64,000 bases of DNA. Source: Petrocella atlantisensis. Its GTDB lineage: Bacteria > Bacillota > Clostridia > Lachnospirales > Vallitaleaceae. The DNA lies in contig NZ_LR130778.1 of assembly GCF_900538275.1 (NCBI RefSeq), positions 2,972,001 to 3,036,000 of the forward strand. Direction: 5' to 3'. Positions 1 through 8,933 of this stretch are shown piece by piece (positions within the stretch are counted from its first letter, which is position 1; every line of letters starts with the position of its first letter). Both the position numbers and the translations under genes were made by a program. Under the pieces are notes generated by a model. It saw only the letters and a list, made by a program, of their open reading frames with translations. It did no database searches and was not told where the DNA came from.

Positions 1-60
1 GTTAACAATGAGGTAAACCTGAAGAATTCTTAAGATTACAAGATGAAAAGGAGTGGTTGA

Positions 61-912
61 ATGAAATCGTTAACAGATTATTATACATTACACAATGGTG
101 TGACAATACCCTGTGTCGGCTTTGGAACATGGCAGACACCCAATGACGAAGTGGGTATAACTTCGGTAAAAACTGCATTAGATGTGGGTTATAGACATAT
201 TGATACTGCAGCTATTTATGGTAACGAAGTCAGTGTAGGAAAAGCTATAAAGGACAGTGGCATTCCAAGAGAAGAGATCTTTTTAACCAGTAAATTATGG
301 AATGAGGACCACGGCTATGAAGCAACCCTTAGAGCCTTTGAGGAAAGTCTAAAACGTTTGGATACCGATTATTTGGATTTGTATCTGATTCACTGGCCGA
401 ACCCGCCTAAGTTTAGGGACAGGTGGCAAGAAGTCAATTCAGAAACATGGAAGGCCATGGAAGAACTCTATGAAGCCGGAAAAATTAAAGCTATCGGTGT
501 CAGTAACTTCAGAACCCATCATCTCAAAGCCATTATGGATCATGCAAAGATAGTACCTATGGTGAATCAGATTCGATTGTGTCCGGGAGATCTTCAGGAA
601 GAGACGGTTGATTTTTGTAGAGAACATGACATATTACTGGAAGCTTATAGTCCTTTAGGTACCGGCAAAGTATTTGATGTACCTGAGATGCAGTTTTTTG
701 AACAAAAATATGGTAAAAGTATTGCTCAAATTTGTCTGAGATGGAGTTTGGAAAGAGGTTATTTGCCCCTTCCAAAATCAGTGACGCCTTCTAGAATTGA
801 AGCCAATGCGGATATATTTGATTTTGAGCTTGAGGAAAGAGACGTTGAAGATATCGCTAATTTGACTGGGGCTTGCGGTTTTGGCGGCGATCCGGATTTA
901 AAAACTTTTTAG
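61..912 (+). CDS. Aldo/keto reductase
   Basis: Cytosolic NAD(P)H-dependent reductase of the aldo/keto reductase superfamily, acting on an unknown carbonyl substrate. The 283-residue length is normal for the family. The catalytic tetrad is visible: Asp48 and Tyr53 in HIDTAAIYGNE, Lys78 in LTSKLW and His111 in LIHWP. The later KAIGVSNF and PLPKS segments are also typical of the fold and cofactor-binding end. The ATG at 61 is preceded by AAAAGGAGTGGTTGA, a strong ribosome binding site. A Fur-family regulator follows 31 bases downstream in the same direction, so co-transcription and a role in aldehyde or redox stress are possible but inferred. The family assignment is firm; the substrate is unknown. 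Confidence 0.93.
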   Translation: MKSLTDYYTLHNGVTIPCVGFGTWQTPNDEVGITSVKTALDVGYRHIDTAAIYGNEVSVGKAIKDSGIPREEIFLTSKLWNEDHGYEATLRAFEESLKRLDTDYLDLYLIHWPNPPKFRDRWQEVNSETWKAMEELYEAGKIKAIGVSNFRTHHLKAIMDHAKIVPMVNQIRLCPGDLQEETVDFCREHDILLEAYSPLGTGKVFDVPEMQFFEQKYGKSIAQICLRWSLERGYLPLPKSVTPSRIEANADIFDFELEERDVEDIANLTGACGFGGDPDLKTF

Positions 913-943
913 ATAAATATACTCTTTGTTAGGAATGACGGAT

Positions 944-1372
944 ATGGAAAACTTGGACAATAAAGTTCTATTTGCCAAAAAAGGCATAAAAAATACAAAA
1001 CAAAGAAATATGACCTATAATATATTGATGCAAGAAAACCTACCGGTGACAGCTGAACTCATTTTTTTGAAGCTCAAAGAAGCAGACGAAAAAATCAGCT
1101 TATCTACAGTGTATCGGATTCTTGAGGTATTTATATCAAAAGGTCTGGTTATTAAAAGAAATTTATCTGAAGACAACATGGCTGTTTTTGAGATTAACAA
1201 TATGGAGCATAAGCACCATTTAATATGTTACTGTTGTAAGAAAATGCAAGTCATAAAAGGTTGTCCTCTAGGTGCCTATGAAAAAATCTTACAGGAACAA
1301 ACGGATTATGATATATCTGGTCATCGTTTGGAGATATATGGTTATTGTCCGGATTGTAAAGAAAAAAAATAA
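944..1372 (+). CDS. Fur-family transcriptional regulator (PerR-like)
   Basis: Metal-dependent DNA-binding regulator of the Fur superfamily (142 residues). The N-terminal half is a winged helix (TAELIFLKLKEADEKISLSTVYRILEVF). The C-terminal half is the metal-binding dimerisation domain, with HKHHLICYCC and the terminal YCPDCKE, whose two cysteine pairs match the structural zinc site. The ATG at 944 was chosen because AGGA at 931-934 lies nine bases upstream; earlier TTG (926) and ATG (935) codons overlap that site. It follows the aldo/keto reductase and ends at a strong terminator. PerR, Zur and Fur cannot be separated from sequence alone; PerR-like is the best guess because of the neighbouring oxidoreductase. 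Confidence 0.88.
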   Translation: MENLDNKVLFAKKGIKNTKQRNMTYNILMQENLPVTAELIFLKLKEADEKISLSTVYRILEVFISKGLVIKRNLSEDNMAVFEINNMEHKHHLICYCCKKMQVIKGCPLGAYEKILQEQTDYDISGHRLEIYGYCPDCKEKK

Positions 1373-1385
1373 AGCACAAAGAAAA

Positions 1386-1420
1386 AGCCCGTACGCTGGT
1401 TTTGATCCATGTACGGGTTT
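1386..1420 (+). terminator. Rho-independent terminator after the Fur-family gene
   Basis: A stem of AGCCCGTAC with GTACGGGTTT closes a 16-base loop and is followed by TTTTGTTTT. It lies 14 bases after the stop codon and separates the reductase/Fur pair from the next gene. Confidence 0.85.
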
Positions 1421-1449
1421 TGTTTTAAGGTGAAAGGGTATTTGTTATT

Positions 1450-2145
1450 ATGAGAAGAAAAAGAAAGATGCTTAAAAGACCAGGAAAGATGAAAAAAGCC
1501 ATAAGTAGTTTGATGGTTATGTTATGTGTAACCCTTGTAGCAAGTGCGGGTATTAATTTATATATGATCAAGAGATATGATAACAGAATCTTAGATGCCG
1601 ATACTATAGAGCAAGTACAAAGTGATTGTATTCTTGTACTGGGTGCTGGAGTCTGGCAAGGCAATCGTCCGAGCCCTATGTTAGAAGACCGTCTTAATCA
1701 AGGGATTGAACTATACGTGTCAGGTGTTTCCAACCGTTTGTTAATGAGCGGAGATCATGGTCGTAAAGACTATGATGAGGTTAATGTTATGAAAGCATAC
1801 GCTAAAGATGCCGGTATAGAAAGTGACCACATTTTTATGGATCATGCTGGATTTTCTACTTATGAGTCCATGGTACGCGCCAATCAAGTGTTTGAAGTGG
1901 AAAAAGTGGTTATCGTAACTCAGAAATACCATCTCTATAGAGCATTGTATATGGCCAATGAGCTTGGTATGGACGCCTATGGCGTTGCCTCTAATCCAAG
2001 GGACTATTATGGACAAAGTGGAAGAGAATTTCGGGAGTATTTGGCTAGAGTTAAAGATTTTTTCTATGTTATAGCGAGGCCGAAGCCAACATACTTGGGA
2101 GAGGTTATATCCATAAAGGGAAGAGGGAGATTGACAGATGACTAA
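1450..2145 (+). CDS. SanA/YdcF-like DUF218 membrane-anchored protein
   Basis: A 231-residue protein with one N-terminal membrane segment (about residues 17-40) followed by a DUF218 domain. Diagnostic segments are CILVLGAGVW, the PSPMLEDRLNQGIELY helix, LLMSGDH and VVIVTQKYHLYRALY. This matches the SanA/vancomycin-exclusion branch of the YdcF family, whose members are linked to envelope integrity although the biochemical activity is not settled. The ATG at 1450 has a weak upstream AAAGGG; an internal ATG at 1489 is an alternative start. The end overlaps the next gene by eight bases, so the two are probably translated together. Confidence 0.85.
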   Translation: MRRKRKMLKRPGKMKKAISSLMVMLCVTLVASAGINLYMIKRYDNRILDADTIEQVQSDCILVLGAGVWQGNRPSPMLEDRLNQGIELYVSGVSNRLLMSGDHGRKDYDEVNVMKAYAKDAGIESDHIFMDHAGFSTYESMVRANQVFEVEKVVIVTQKYHLYRALYMANELGMDAYGVASNPRDYYGQSGREFREYLARVKDFFYVIARPKPTYLGEVISIKGRGRLTDD

Positions 2146-2605
2146 AAAAACTACAAGAGACATTATTATTCAAACTTTATCAGTAGCGGTGGTTGCCTTC
2201 GTATTTCAATTAATATGGGAGTATAGTCAGTGTGGGCCTTTTTATATTATGGATGATGACTTAGCGGGCCATACAAGGCTCATGATTAGCGCTACGGTAG
2301 GTGATATGAACATGAGTCTATTATTGCTCTGGATGCTTATGTTCATAAATAAGGATGTGAATTGGTTAATAGGCAAATGGCATAGACATGATTATATCAT
2401 TATGGTATTTTACGCTTTATTTATAAGCTTCTTTTTCGAGATCCATGCATTACACACTGGTCGTTGGGGATACAATCCGGATACCATGCCAATTATACCT
2501 GGGACACCGATTGGTTGGTTACCGGTCATACAGCTTTTAATACTTTTTCCTATTATATTTATGGTGAGCCGTAAAGTATACATTCAACTAACAAAAGGGC
2601 GATGA
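2138..2605 (+). CDS. Four-helix membrane protein of unknown function
   Basis: A 155-residue integral membrane protein with about four hydrophobic segments (roughly 8-27, 45-66, 85-103 and 130-148). Between helices 3 and 4 is a polar HTGRWGYNPDTMPIIPGTPIGW loop, an unusual tryptophan/proline-rich stretch that may be the functional face. I do not recognise a named family. GGGAGATTGACAG upstream gives a good ribosome binding site inside the end of the SanA-like gene. The eight-base overlap suggests the two proteins work in one envelope process. It ends eight bases from the convergent regulator gene, with no clear terminator. Confidence 0.8.
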   Translation: MTKKTTRDIIIQTLSVAVVAFVFQLIWEYSQCGPFYIMDDDLAGHTRLMISATVGDMNMSLLLLWMLMFINKDVNWLIGKWHRHDYIIMVFYALFISFFFEIHALHTGRWGYNPDTMPIIPGTPIGWLPVIQLLILFPIIFMVSRKVYIQLTKGR

Positions 2606-2613
2606 TTCGATAA

Positions 2614-3237
2614 TTATTGGTGTCTTTTATGATAAAAAACGGCTAATTGGGTTCGGTCTCTTAGACTAAGCTTATCAAGGATGATGCTGATGTAGTTCCG
2701 GACGGTACCTTCACCAAGACAAATAAGATCGGCAATCTCTTTGTTGGATAGACCTTCAGCAACATGAGTCATGATGAGGTGTTCTTTTTCACTTAGTTCC
2801 AAATCAGCAAAGCCATCTTTGGAAGCATCATTTAGAAGAGATGGGATTTTTGTAATAATTTCATCGCCAAAAACTCTTTGACCGGCATAAACGGTTTTAA
2901 GAGAAGGTATGATGCTTTCAAAATTTTGTTTTAGTAGATAACCTTTTGCACCTATTTTCAGGGCTTGGATGATATATACATCATCGGAAAAGGTGGTCAA
3001 AAATAAAATCTTAGCTTCCGGATGACGTTCTAAGATGATTTTTGCCGCATCAATACCGTTCATTTCATCCATTCGGATGTCAATTAACAGAATATCAGGT
3101 TGAAGTTCTTCGAATAAGTCGATAGCCTGAATGCCGTTGTTGCCGATACCTTCAACACGGATATTCGGATCAGATTCTATGATGGTTTTTAGAGAAGCTG
3201 TAACCAAAAAGTCATCATCTACAACAATTATTCTCAT
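2614..3237 (-). CDS. NarL/LuxR-type response regulator
   Basis: Two-component response regulator (207 residues). The receiver domain starts MRIIVVDDD, with the phosphoacceptor predicted at Asp53 (LLIDIRMDEMNG) and the conserved lysine in GAKGYLLKQN. A LuxR-type helix-turn-helix follows (LSEKEHLIMTHVAEGLSNKEIADLICLGEGTVRNYISIIL). The ATG at 3237 follows GAAAGGAAATAAT; a longer reading frame back to 3306 overlaps the upstream kinase gene and lacks such a site. The kinase gene lies 31 bases upstream. By context the pair probably controls the divergent ABC-2 exporter, as is common for this class in Firmicutes. A palindrome at 4443-4456 is its candidate operator. Confidence 0.93.
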   Translation of the reverse strand: MRIIVVDDDFLVTASLKTIIESDPNIRVEGIGNNGIQAIDLFEELQPDILLIDIRMDEMNGIDAAKIILERHPEAKILFLTTFSDDVYIIQALKIGAKGYLLKQNFESIIPSLKTVYAGQRVFGDEIITKIPSLLNDASKDGFADLELSEKEHLIMTHVAEGLSNKEIADLICLGEGTVRNYISIILDKLSLRDRTQLAVFYHKRHQ

Positions 3238-3268
3238 ATTATTTCCTTTCAGAGTAAAATTCCATACG

Positions 3269-4342
3269 CTATATTTTAGGCAATGAAACAAATACCTCAA
3301 ATCCATTTTGTGTTCTTATTTGTATGTGTCCTTTTAGTATTTCTACCCTTTGAGTCATGTTTTTTAGACCAATGCCATGATCTGGATTATAATCGGCTAC
3401 ATGACCATTATCATGGATAATTAACTGATACATGCTGGGATGCTCCCTGAGTAGGAGGGTTACTTCTGTGGCTTGCGCATGTTTTATTATATTGGATAGT
3501 GCCTCCTTAACAATGGATATGATGGCATAACTTTGCTTCTGGTTGGGGGGTTCTAGAATGGTGTTGTAATAAACCACTTTACAGAAAGCAAAGTGGTCAA
3601 TGACCTCAGTAAGTTGTGCATCTAGATCAATAGCATGATCATAAAGGTTATGAATACTATCACGGATATTATTCATACCAAGGTTCAAGGTTTTTTTTAA
3701 CCCGTCCAGTCGTATTAATTGATCCGGATCCTTACAGGTAGCCATAAGTGCACCGATTTGTAGTAATGCTGAGGAGAGTTGATGTCCAACATGATCATGT
3801 ATTTCTCTTGCGATGCGATTTCTTTCGTTTAGTGTTGCAATATGGATTTCGTGATCTTGTTTATCAATGAGGTCTTGATTTTGTTGTTCCAACTTCAGGG
3901 ACAGCTCTTTTGTTGTATCCAAAAGATGAAAATACCTTGCTTTATAACCGAGGATGTCTTTGCTTTTCAATCGAATGAATACAGCCAACATAATAACAAT
4001 AAAGATCAGAAAAGCCTCAATTAAGCTATGATTAAGAAAAAAATCTGAGAGAGGCAACAATGGTAAAGCATAGAGATAACGTAGAGGTTCGTCCATCAAA
4101 TCATAGATGATCAGTGGGATAAAAAATATAAGATCTTTATAAAAAAAGCAAATAACGATAAAGAATACATACAAAAAATAGCGCAAAAAGGGCTTATGTT
4201 CAAAAACCATTAGGAAGCTGGTGATAGCAACTGCTATAAGCAAGGGTATGACACTTAACTCAGATGTTTTCATAGCTTGGTAAATGACGGTACAGCAAAT
4301 GAAAAGAACAATCTTATCCATATAGTCGAAATGGTTTCTCAT
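3269..4342 (-). CDS. NarL-partner sensor histidine kinase (HisKA_3)
   Basis: Membrane sensor kinase (357 residues). Residues 1-125 hold about five closely packed membrane helices with no large extracellular domain, the intramembrane-sensing layout. A coiled coil (about 140-170) leads to the HisKA_3 dimerisation segment RNRIAREIHDHVGHQLSSAL, with phosphoacceptor His182. The HATPase domain follows (IVKEALSNIIKHAQATEV, HDNGHVADYNPDHGIGLKNM). The ATG at 4342 has AAGGAGAAGGCC upstream. It forms an operon with the response regulator and is divergent from an ABC-2 exporter. Cell-envelope or antimicrobial stress is the likely signal, by analogy with similar loci. Confidence 0.93.
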   Translation of the reverse strand: MRNHFDYMDKIVLFICCTVIYQAMKTSELSVIPLLIAVAITSFLMVFEHKPFLRYFLYVFFIVICFFYKDLIFFIPLIIYDLMDEPLRYLYALPLLPLSDFFLNHSLIEAFLIFIVIMLAVFIRLKSKDILGYKARYFHLLDTTKELSLKLEQQNQDLIDKQDHEIHIATLNERNRIAREIHDHVGHQLSSALLQIGALMATCKDPDQLIRLDGLKKTLNLGMNNIRDSIHNLYDHAIDLDAQLTEVIDHFAFCKVVYYNTILEPPNQKQSYAIISIVKEALSNIIKHAQATEVTLLLREHPSMYQLIIHDNGHVADYNPDHGIGLKNMTQRVEILKGHIQIRTQNGFEVFVSLPKI

Positions 4343-4376
4343 GGCCTTCTCCTTCTTTACGTAGATGCGTTCGTAA

Positions 4377-4414
4377 CTATATATTTTAGTAATAGTTCAA
4401 CTATATAGTTTTGA
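4377..4414 (-). promoter_or_regulatory. Two-box element, copy 1 (upstream of the histidine kinase)
   Basis: Read on the minus strand, TCAAAACT (4414-4407) is followed 21 bases later by AATATATAG (4385-4377). The same two boxes with almost the same spacing recur at 22326-22364 and 22266-22304. A perfect 12-bp palindrome AACTATATAGTT (4399-4410) overlaps the first box. The second box is 35 bases from the kinase start codon, a promoter-like distance. Its function is unknown: a shared promoter class or an operator. Confidence 0.5.
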
Positions 4415-4442
4415 GTTCTTTAGCTTCATTATACCCATAAAT

Positions 4443-4456
4443 ATGACATTTGTCAT
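4443..4456. promoter_or_regulatory. Palindromic operator ATGACA-TT-TGTCAT
   Basis: A perfect 14-bp palindrome in the intergenic region between the two-component system and the exporter. Its centre is about 63 bases before the predicted exporter transcription start, a classical activator position. The same TGACA-NN-TGTCA core recurs next to the second NarL-type regulator (63295-63326). It is the best candidate binding site for the response regulator. Confidence 0.5.
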
Positions 4457-4478
4457 AAAAAGTTGTGAGTGTGTTCAC

Positions 4479-4507
4479 TTACGTGATGGTTATGAGAGGT
4501 CTATAAT
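4479..4507 (+). promoter_or_regulatory. Predicted promoter of the ABC-2 exporter operon
   Basis: The -10 box TATAAT (4502-4507) is perfect, while the -35 region TTACGT (4479-4484) at 17-base spacing is poor. A weak -35 box with an upstream palindrome fits activator-dependent transcription. Confidence 0.45.
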
Positions 4508-4557
4508 GAAGTCATGGTCAATACTATGTTATATGAATACGATTAATGGAGGTTATT

Positions 4558-5490
4558 ATGATTGTACATGTAGAAAATTTGGTAAAAAGATATGGGGAAT
4601 TAACGGCAATTGATCATCTTTCTATGGATGTGAGACAAGGTGAGATATTTGGTTTATTGGGACCCAATGGTTCAGGGAAAACAACAGCGATTAACTGTAT
4701 CCTTTCTTTATTAAAATATGATAAAGGCATTATAGAGATTTTTGATAAACCTATGACACCCTATGCTTATGATATAAAAAAAGATATAGGTATTGTCATG
4801 CAGAATGTTGCTGTTTTTGAAGAGCTTACTGTTTATGAGAACATTGATTATTTTTGTGGTCTATATATTACAGATAAAATACAAAAAGACGCCTATGTAA
4901 AAGAAGCCATAGAATTTGTTGGTCTTGTTGACTTCGTTAAGTTTTATCCCAAAAAGCTAAGTGGTGGTTTACTTAGACGATTAAATATTGCCTGTGGCAT
5001 CGCCCATAAGCCAAAATTGATTATATTAGACGAACCAACGGTTGCCGTAGACCCTCAAAGTCGCAATAAGATATTGGAAGGCATCGTAGCATTAAACCGT
5101 CAAGGGGCAACAATTATCTACACTTCTCATTATATGGAAGAAGTTGAACAAATTTGTTCAAGAATCATGATTCTTGATAAAGGAAGAATTATTGCAGAAG
5201 GTACAAAAGAAGAGTTAAAAAATATGATATCTCTTGGTGAAAAGATATTCGTTGAAGTATTTGGCTTAAGTGATGCACATATTAAAGATATTGAATTATT
5301 GCCAAATATCACTTCTGCAACCTATCAAGATCATACTTTGTATATAAAGTCACATAAAGGTAAGAATAACCTAGAAAATATATTGGATTATATTCGTAAA
5401 AATGGCATTAATTTTGGAACTATTTATTCAGAGAAGCCTACACTCAATGATGTCTTTTTAGAAATCACAGGTAAAGAGCTAAGAGACTAG
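4558..5490 (+). CDS. ABC-2 exporter ATP-binding protein
   Basis: ATPase subunit of an ABC exporter (310 residues). It shows Walker A (GLLGPNGSGKTTAI), a signature LSGGLLRRL (Leu replaces the usual Gln of LSGGQ), Walker B (LIILDEPTVAVDP), and a C-terminal extension typical of drug, bacteriocin or lantibiotic exporters. The ATG at 4558 follows GGAGGTTATT; an upstream ATG at 4546 overlaps the ribosome binding site. It is followed nine bases later by the first of two permease genes, giving one ATPase and two permeases. The divergent two-component system suggests induction by a membrane-active compound. The substrate is not predictable. Confidence 0.94.
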   Translation: MIVHVENLVKRYGELTAIDHLSMDVRQGEIFGLLGPNGSGKTTAINCILSLLKYDKGIIEIFDKPMTPYAYDIKKDIGIVMQNVAVFEELTVYENIDYFCGLYITDKIQKDAYVKEAIEFVGLVDFVKFYPKKLSGGLLRRLNIACGIAHKPKLIILDEPTVAVDPQSRNKILEGIVALNRQGATIIYTSHYMEEVEQICSRIMILDKGRIIAEGTKEELKNMISLGEKIFVEVFGLSDAHIKDIELLPNITSATYQDHTLYIKSHKGKNNLENILDYIRKNGINFGTIYSEKPTLNDVFLEITGKELRD

Positions 5491-5499
5491 GAGGTCACT

Positions 5500-6636
5500 A
5501 TGTTTATTCATATATTTAAGTATAGGTTCAAGTCACTGATTAGAAATAAGTCTATGATTTTTTGGACTATGATTTTCCCATTATTATTAGCAACTTTCTT
5601 TAGCCTAGCGTTTAGTGGGCTTAATGATCATGAAAGGTTCAATACCATCAATATTGGTATTATCGATGATGATAATTATCAAAATGATTATGCTTTTCAG
5701 GCATTGATTCAATCCTTGTCACAAGATGAGGAACCAATGTTTGCAGCGTTTCTTATGAAGGAAAGTGAAGCAAAGGAAAAACTGGTCTCAAGTCAGATTG
5801 ATGGTTATATACACGTTGGTAGTCCTATGACCTTAACCGTCCACCAAAGAGGATTCAATCAAAGTGTTATTAAGCTATTTCTAGATCAATACAGTCAGAC
5901 CTATTCTGCCGTTATAAACATTATAGAAGGGGATGTGACGGCTGTCCATGGTTTGGTAAATTCACTAGAAGAAGGAACGGAATATACCAAAGAATTCCAA
6001 CTTAGTAAAGCAAATCCTGACAATACACTGATGTATTTTTACGCACTTATTGCTATGAGTTGTCTATATGGTTCATTTTTTGGGCTAAGAGAAGTCATTG
6101 ATATTCAGGCAGATCAATCCGCCCATGCAGCCAGAGTCAATCTATCACCGGTACATAAACTTAAAGCATTTATCTATAGTGGGGCATCTTCCGTACTGAT
6201 TCATACAACAGAGTTGATGATTCTCCTTGCCTATCTACATTTTGGGTTGGGTATTGATTTTGGTCATCAATATGGTTTTGTCCTCTTTACAACATTTATA
6301 GGTAGTGTCGTTGGCATTACCATGGGCGCTTTAATTGGTGTGGTTGTGAAAGGTGGCGAAGGTATTAAAACCGCTATATGTATTGGTGTCAGTATGCTAG
6401 GCTCATTTCTTGGAGGAATGATGTATGGTGACATGAAGTACATCATTGATCAAAATGTACCAATCATAGGTAGGCTAAACCCGGTCAATGTACTGGCAGA
6501 TGCCTTCTATGCTTTATATTATTATGATGACTATGAGCGATACAGTATGAACATTCTAAATCTCATAATCTTCATCCTTGTATTTTCTATGATTGCCTAT
6601 ACGATTATTAGGAGGGAAAAATATGCCAGTATTTAA
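5500..6636 (+). CDS. ABC-2 type permease, first subunit
   Basis: A 378-residue ABC-2 membrane protein. It has an N-terminal helix (about 22-42), a soluble extracytoplasmic domain (about 50-175), then about five C-terminal helices (185-375). This is the layout of YhgE/DrrB-like exporter permeases. AGGAGGTCACT precedes the ATG. The gene overlaps the next permease by 14 bases. Together with the ATPase it should form a heterodimeric exporter. Confidence 0.9.
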   Translation: MFIHIFKYRFKSLIRNKSMIFWTMIFPLLLATFFSLAFSGLNDHERFNTINIGIIDDDNYQNDYAFQALIQSLSQDEEPMFAAFLMKESEAKEKLVSSQIDGYIHVGSPMTLTVHQRGFNQSVIKLFLDQYSQTYSAVINIIEGDVTAVHGLVNSLEEGTEYTKEFQLSKANPDNTLMYFYALIAMSCLYGSFFGLREVIDIQADQSAHAARVNLSPVHKLKAFIYSGASSVLIHTTELMILLAYLHFGLGIDFGHQYGFVLFTTFIGSVVGITMGALIGVVVKGGEGIKTAICIGVSMLGSFLGGMMYGDMKYIIDQNVPIIGRLNPVNVLADAFYALYYYDDYERYSMNILNLIIFILVFSMIAYTIIRREKYASI

Positions 6637-7789
6637 ACTATGTCTTAAGATATTCAAAAAAAAATTACCGGTCATGATGATTTATGTAGGTCTTTTCCTA
6701 GGTATATCTCTTCTTATAGCCAGTGCAACAAGAACGGAACGAGAAAAAGGTTTCGTTCAATCGAAGACCAACATTGCCATTATCAATTATGATCAAACGC
6801 CTTTAGTGACAGGATTAATCAACAGCTTAGAAGAAATAGCAAATATTGTACCCTTAGAAGATGCGTCAAGTGCATTACAAGATGCTTTGTATTTTAGAAA
6901 AGTAACCTATATACTTAGAATACCGGAAGATTTCACTGAGAAGTTTTTAAAGGGTGATGAGGTTTGGATTGAAAAAACAAGTATTCCAAATTCGGTGGAT
7001 GCGGTATATGTTGATCTACAGGTCAATCAATATCTAAGAATAGCTGAGTTGTACAAGTCACAGTCTCATATAGATCATGCTACAATTGCTGACTACATCA
7101 AAAAAGATATGGAAATAGAAACAAAGGTTAATTTTAATGGTGGCGAAGAAGTCAAACAAGATCAAAGCTATGCCATGTATTACTATAACTATCTAGCATA
7201 TTCACTTTTTTCTATACTTATATTAGGCATATCTACGATTATGTTGGTTTTTAATAATCAAGACCTTAGACGGCGTAATGCATGTTCACCTGTAACGGCG
7301 GGTAGCTCTAGTTTTCAGTTTGTTTTGGCAAATGGTGTATTTGCTGTAATATGCTGGGCCATTATGGTCGGGTTTTGCATTCTATTTGATTATAAAAACA
7401 GTAATACGACCAATACACTGTTATTTCTTATTAATTCCTTTGTCTTTACCTTATGTGCTGTGAGCATCAGTTTCTTAGTGGGGAATTTGGTCAAAAATCA
7501 AGAGGGCATATCAGCACTTACAAATGTCATTGCCTTAGGTCCTAGTTTTATTAGTGGCGTGTTTGTTCCTCAAGAGTTTCTCGGGGAGAATGTTCTGAAG
7601 ATTGCTAGTTTTACACCAACTTACTGGTATGTTAAAGCGAATAGTACCATTGCGAATCTAAACAGCTTTGATCTGGCAAGTTTAAGAGAAACCATGGGGT
7701 ACACGGGCGTAGTTTTAGGATTCGCCATTGCTTTTCTTTCTTTGGCTTTAGTTGTGGGCAAAAAGAAACAATTAAGCCAAGAAGCCTAA
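6623..7789 (+). CDS. ABC-2 type permease, second subunit
   Basis: A 388-residue paralogue of the preceding permease with the same topology: one N-terminal helix, an extracytoplasmic domain to about residue 185, then a cluster of C-terminal helices. The ATG at 6623 follows AGGAGGGAAAAAT and lies inside the end of the first permease gene; the frame extends back to 6593 but without a ribosome binding site. The end is 18 bases from the convergent GGDEF gene with no visible terminator between them. Confidence 0.9.
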   Translation: MPVFKLCLKIFKKKLPVMMIYVGLFLGISLLIASATRTEREKGFVQSKTNIAIINYDQTPLVTGLINSLEEIANIVPLEDASSALQDALYFRKVTYILRIPEDFTEKFLKGDEVWIEKTSIPNSVDAVYVDLQVNQYLRIAELYKSQSHIDHATIADYIKKDMEIETKVNFNGGEEVKQDQSYAMYYYNYLAYSLFSILILGISTIMLVFNNQDLRRRNACSPVTAGSSSFQFVLANGVFAVICWAIMVGFCILFDYKNSNTTNTLLFLINSFVFTLCAVSISFLVGNLVKNQEGISALTNVIALGPSFISGVFVPQEFLGENVLKIASFTPTYWYVKANSTIANLNSFDLASLRETMGYTGVVLGFAIAFLSLALVVGKKKQLSQEA

Positions 7790-7807
7790 TTGTTATGGTA
7801 GGTAGTA

Positions 7808-8797
7808 TTATTTCACTCGATTACGTCCTTCAGCTTTTGATTGGTATAGACGTTGATCTGCTAACTCAACCAATTCTGTAGCGGATTTGGCTTCTTGTGA
7901 GCTTGCAACACCAAAGCTGACATGTATATGGAAAGTGAGGCTTTCAGTTTCTATAGGGGTAGTTGCAATAAGCTTCCTTAATGTATCTGCCACATGTTGA
8001 CCTGCATCTAAGGGTGTATCCGGTAGGATAATGGCAAATTCATCACCACCATATCGAAAACAGGTGTCGGTGATCCGAGTTGTATTTTTAAGCGTTTCTC
8101 CAATAGTTCTAATTACAATATCGCCAACCAGATGACCATAAGAATCATTAATCACCTTAAAATGGTCGATATCCAGAAGCAGAATCGTAAAGACATTTTT
8201 GTCAGGAGCATGTCTACGACGAGATATTTGGGCTAAAGCCATGTTCAATGATTCATAAAAATGGCGATGATTAAAGAGACCGGATAAGCCATCGCGCATA
8301 GATAAGAATTCCAAGCGTTGATTGGCTTCTTGAAGTTGTTTGTTGAGTAAAGTGAGCTGTTCTTGAGCAACTTTAAGATCCGTAATATCTTTAGAAGTAC
8401 CCCAGGTGCCTATGATGTTTCCCTCTTCATCAAGGAGAGGGTACTTTGATGCCAGGAACCAAGTAATGGCACCATCGGATTGCACCCACTTTTCAACATG
8501 ACCAATCATAGGTTTTCCGGTTTGAATAATGCGCTGTTCATCATCATAAGCTGCCTTTGCAAAAGAATAAGGGAAGTAATCAAAATCATCCTTACCAACC
8601 ATATCAGCGGGATTAGATTCATGTTGCTGTATCGCATGTGCTTTACTATTTAAGATGAACTTAGATTCTAGATTTTTAAAATAAATGGTATCTTCTGAAT
8701 TGTTTAAGATGGTCCTTATAACGAGACCTTCAGGTAAACTCAAGGGTTGCCGATTGTTGTGTTTAGTTGAATTGTGTTCATGGTGACCAATTGACAT
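7808..8797 (-). CDS. PAS-GGDEF diguanylate cyclase
   Basis: Cytosolic diguanylate cyclase of 329 residues that makes cyclic di-GMP from GTP. A PAS/PAC sensor fills about residues 25-150 (ending GTWGTSKDITDLK), followed by a short coiled coil and a GGDEF domain. The active-site motif is RYGGDEF; RITD five residues before it is an intact RxxD inhibitory site. The ATG at 8797 is preceded by AAGGAGGACATT; the frame extends eight codons further to 8821, but that ATG lies before the ribosome binding site. The PAS ligand is unknown. Confidence 0.93.
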   Translation of the reverse strand: MSIGHHEHNSTKHNNRQPLSLPEGLVIRTILNNSEDTIYFKNLESKFILNSKAHAIQQHESNPADMVGKDDFDYFPYSFAKAAYDDEQRIIQTGKPMIGHVEKWVQSDGAITWFLASKYPLLDEEGNIIGTWGTSKDITDLKVAQEQLTLLNKQLQEANQRLEFLSMRDGLSGLFNHRHFYESLNMALAQISRRRHAPDKNVFTILLLDIDHFKVINDSYGHLVGDIVIRTIGETLKNTTRITDTCFRYGGDEFAIILPDTPLDAGQHVADTLRKLIATTPIETESLTFHIHVSFGVASSQEAKSATELVELADQRLYQSKAEGRNRVK

Positions 8798-8933
8798 AAT
8801 GTCCTCCTTGATTTTTAGCATCTTACAGGAAATTTGTGCAAGATTTATGTAAATATATTTAAATTATAACATTTTATCATCATGTTTGCCAATAACAATA
8901 TCATAAATGAGATTTTTATTTGAGGTGATGAAT

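Noticed and set aside
3238-3306. Longer start for the response regulator.
   Set aside because: The extra 23 residues overlap the kinase gene and the receiver domain begins properly at 3237 behind GAAAGGAAATAAT.
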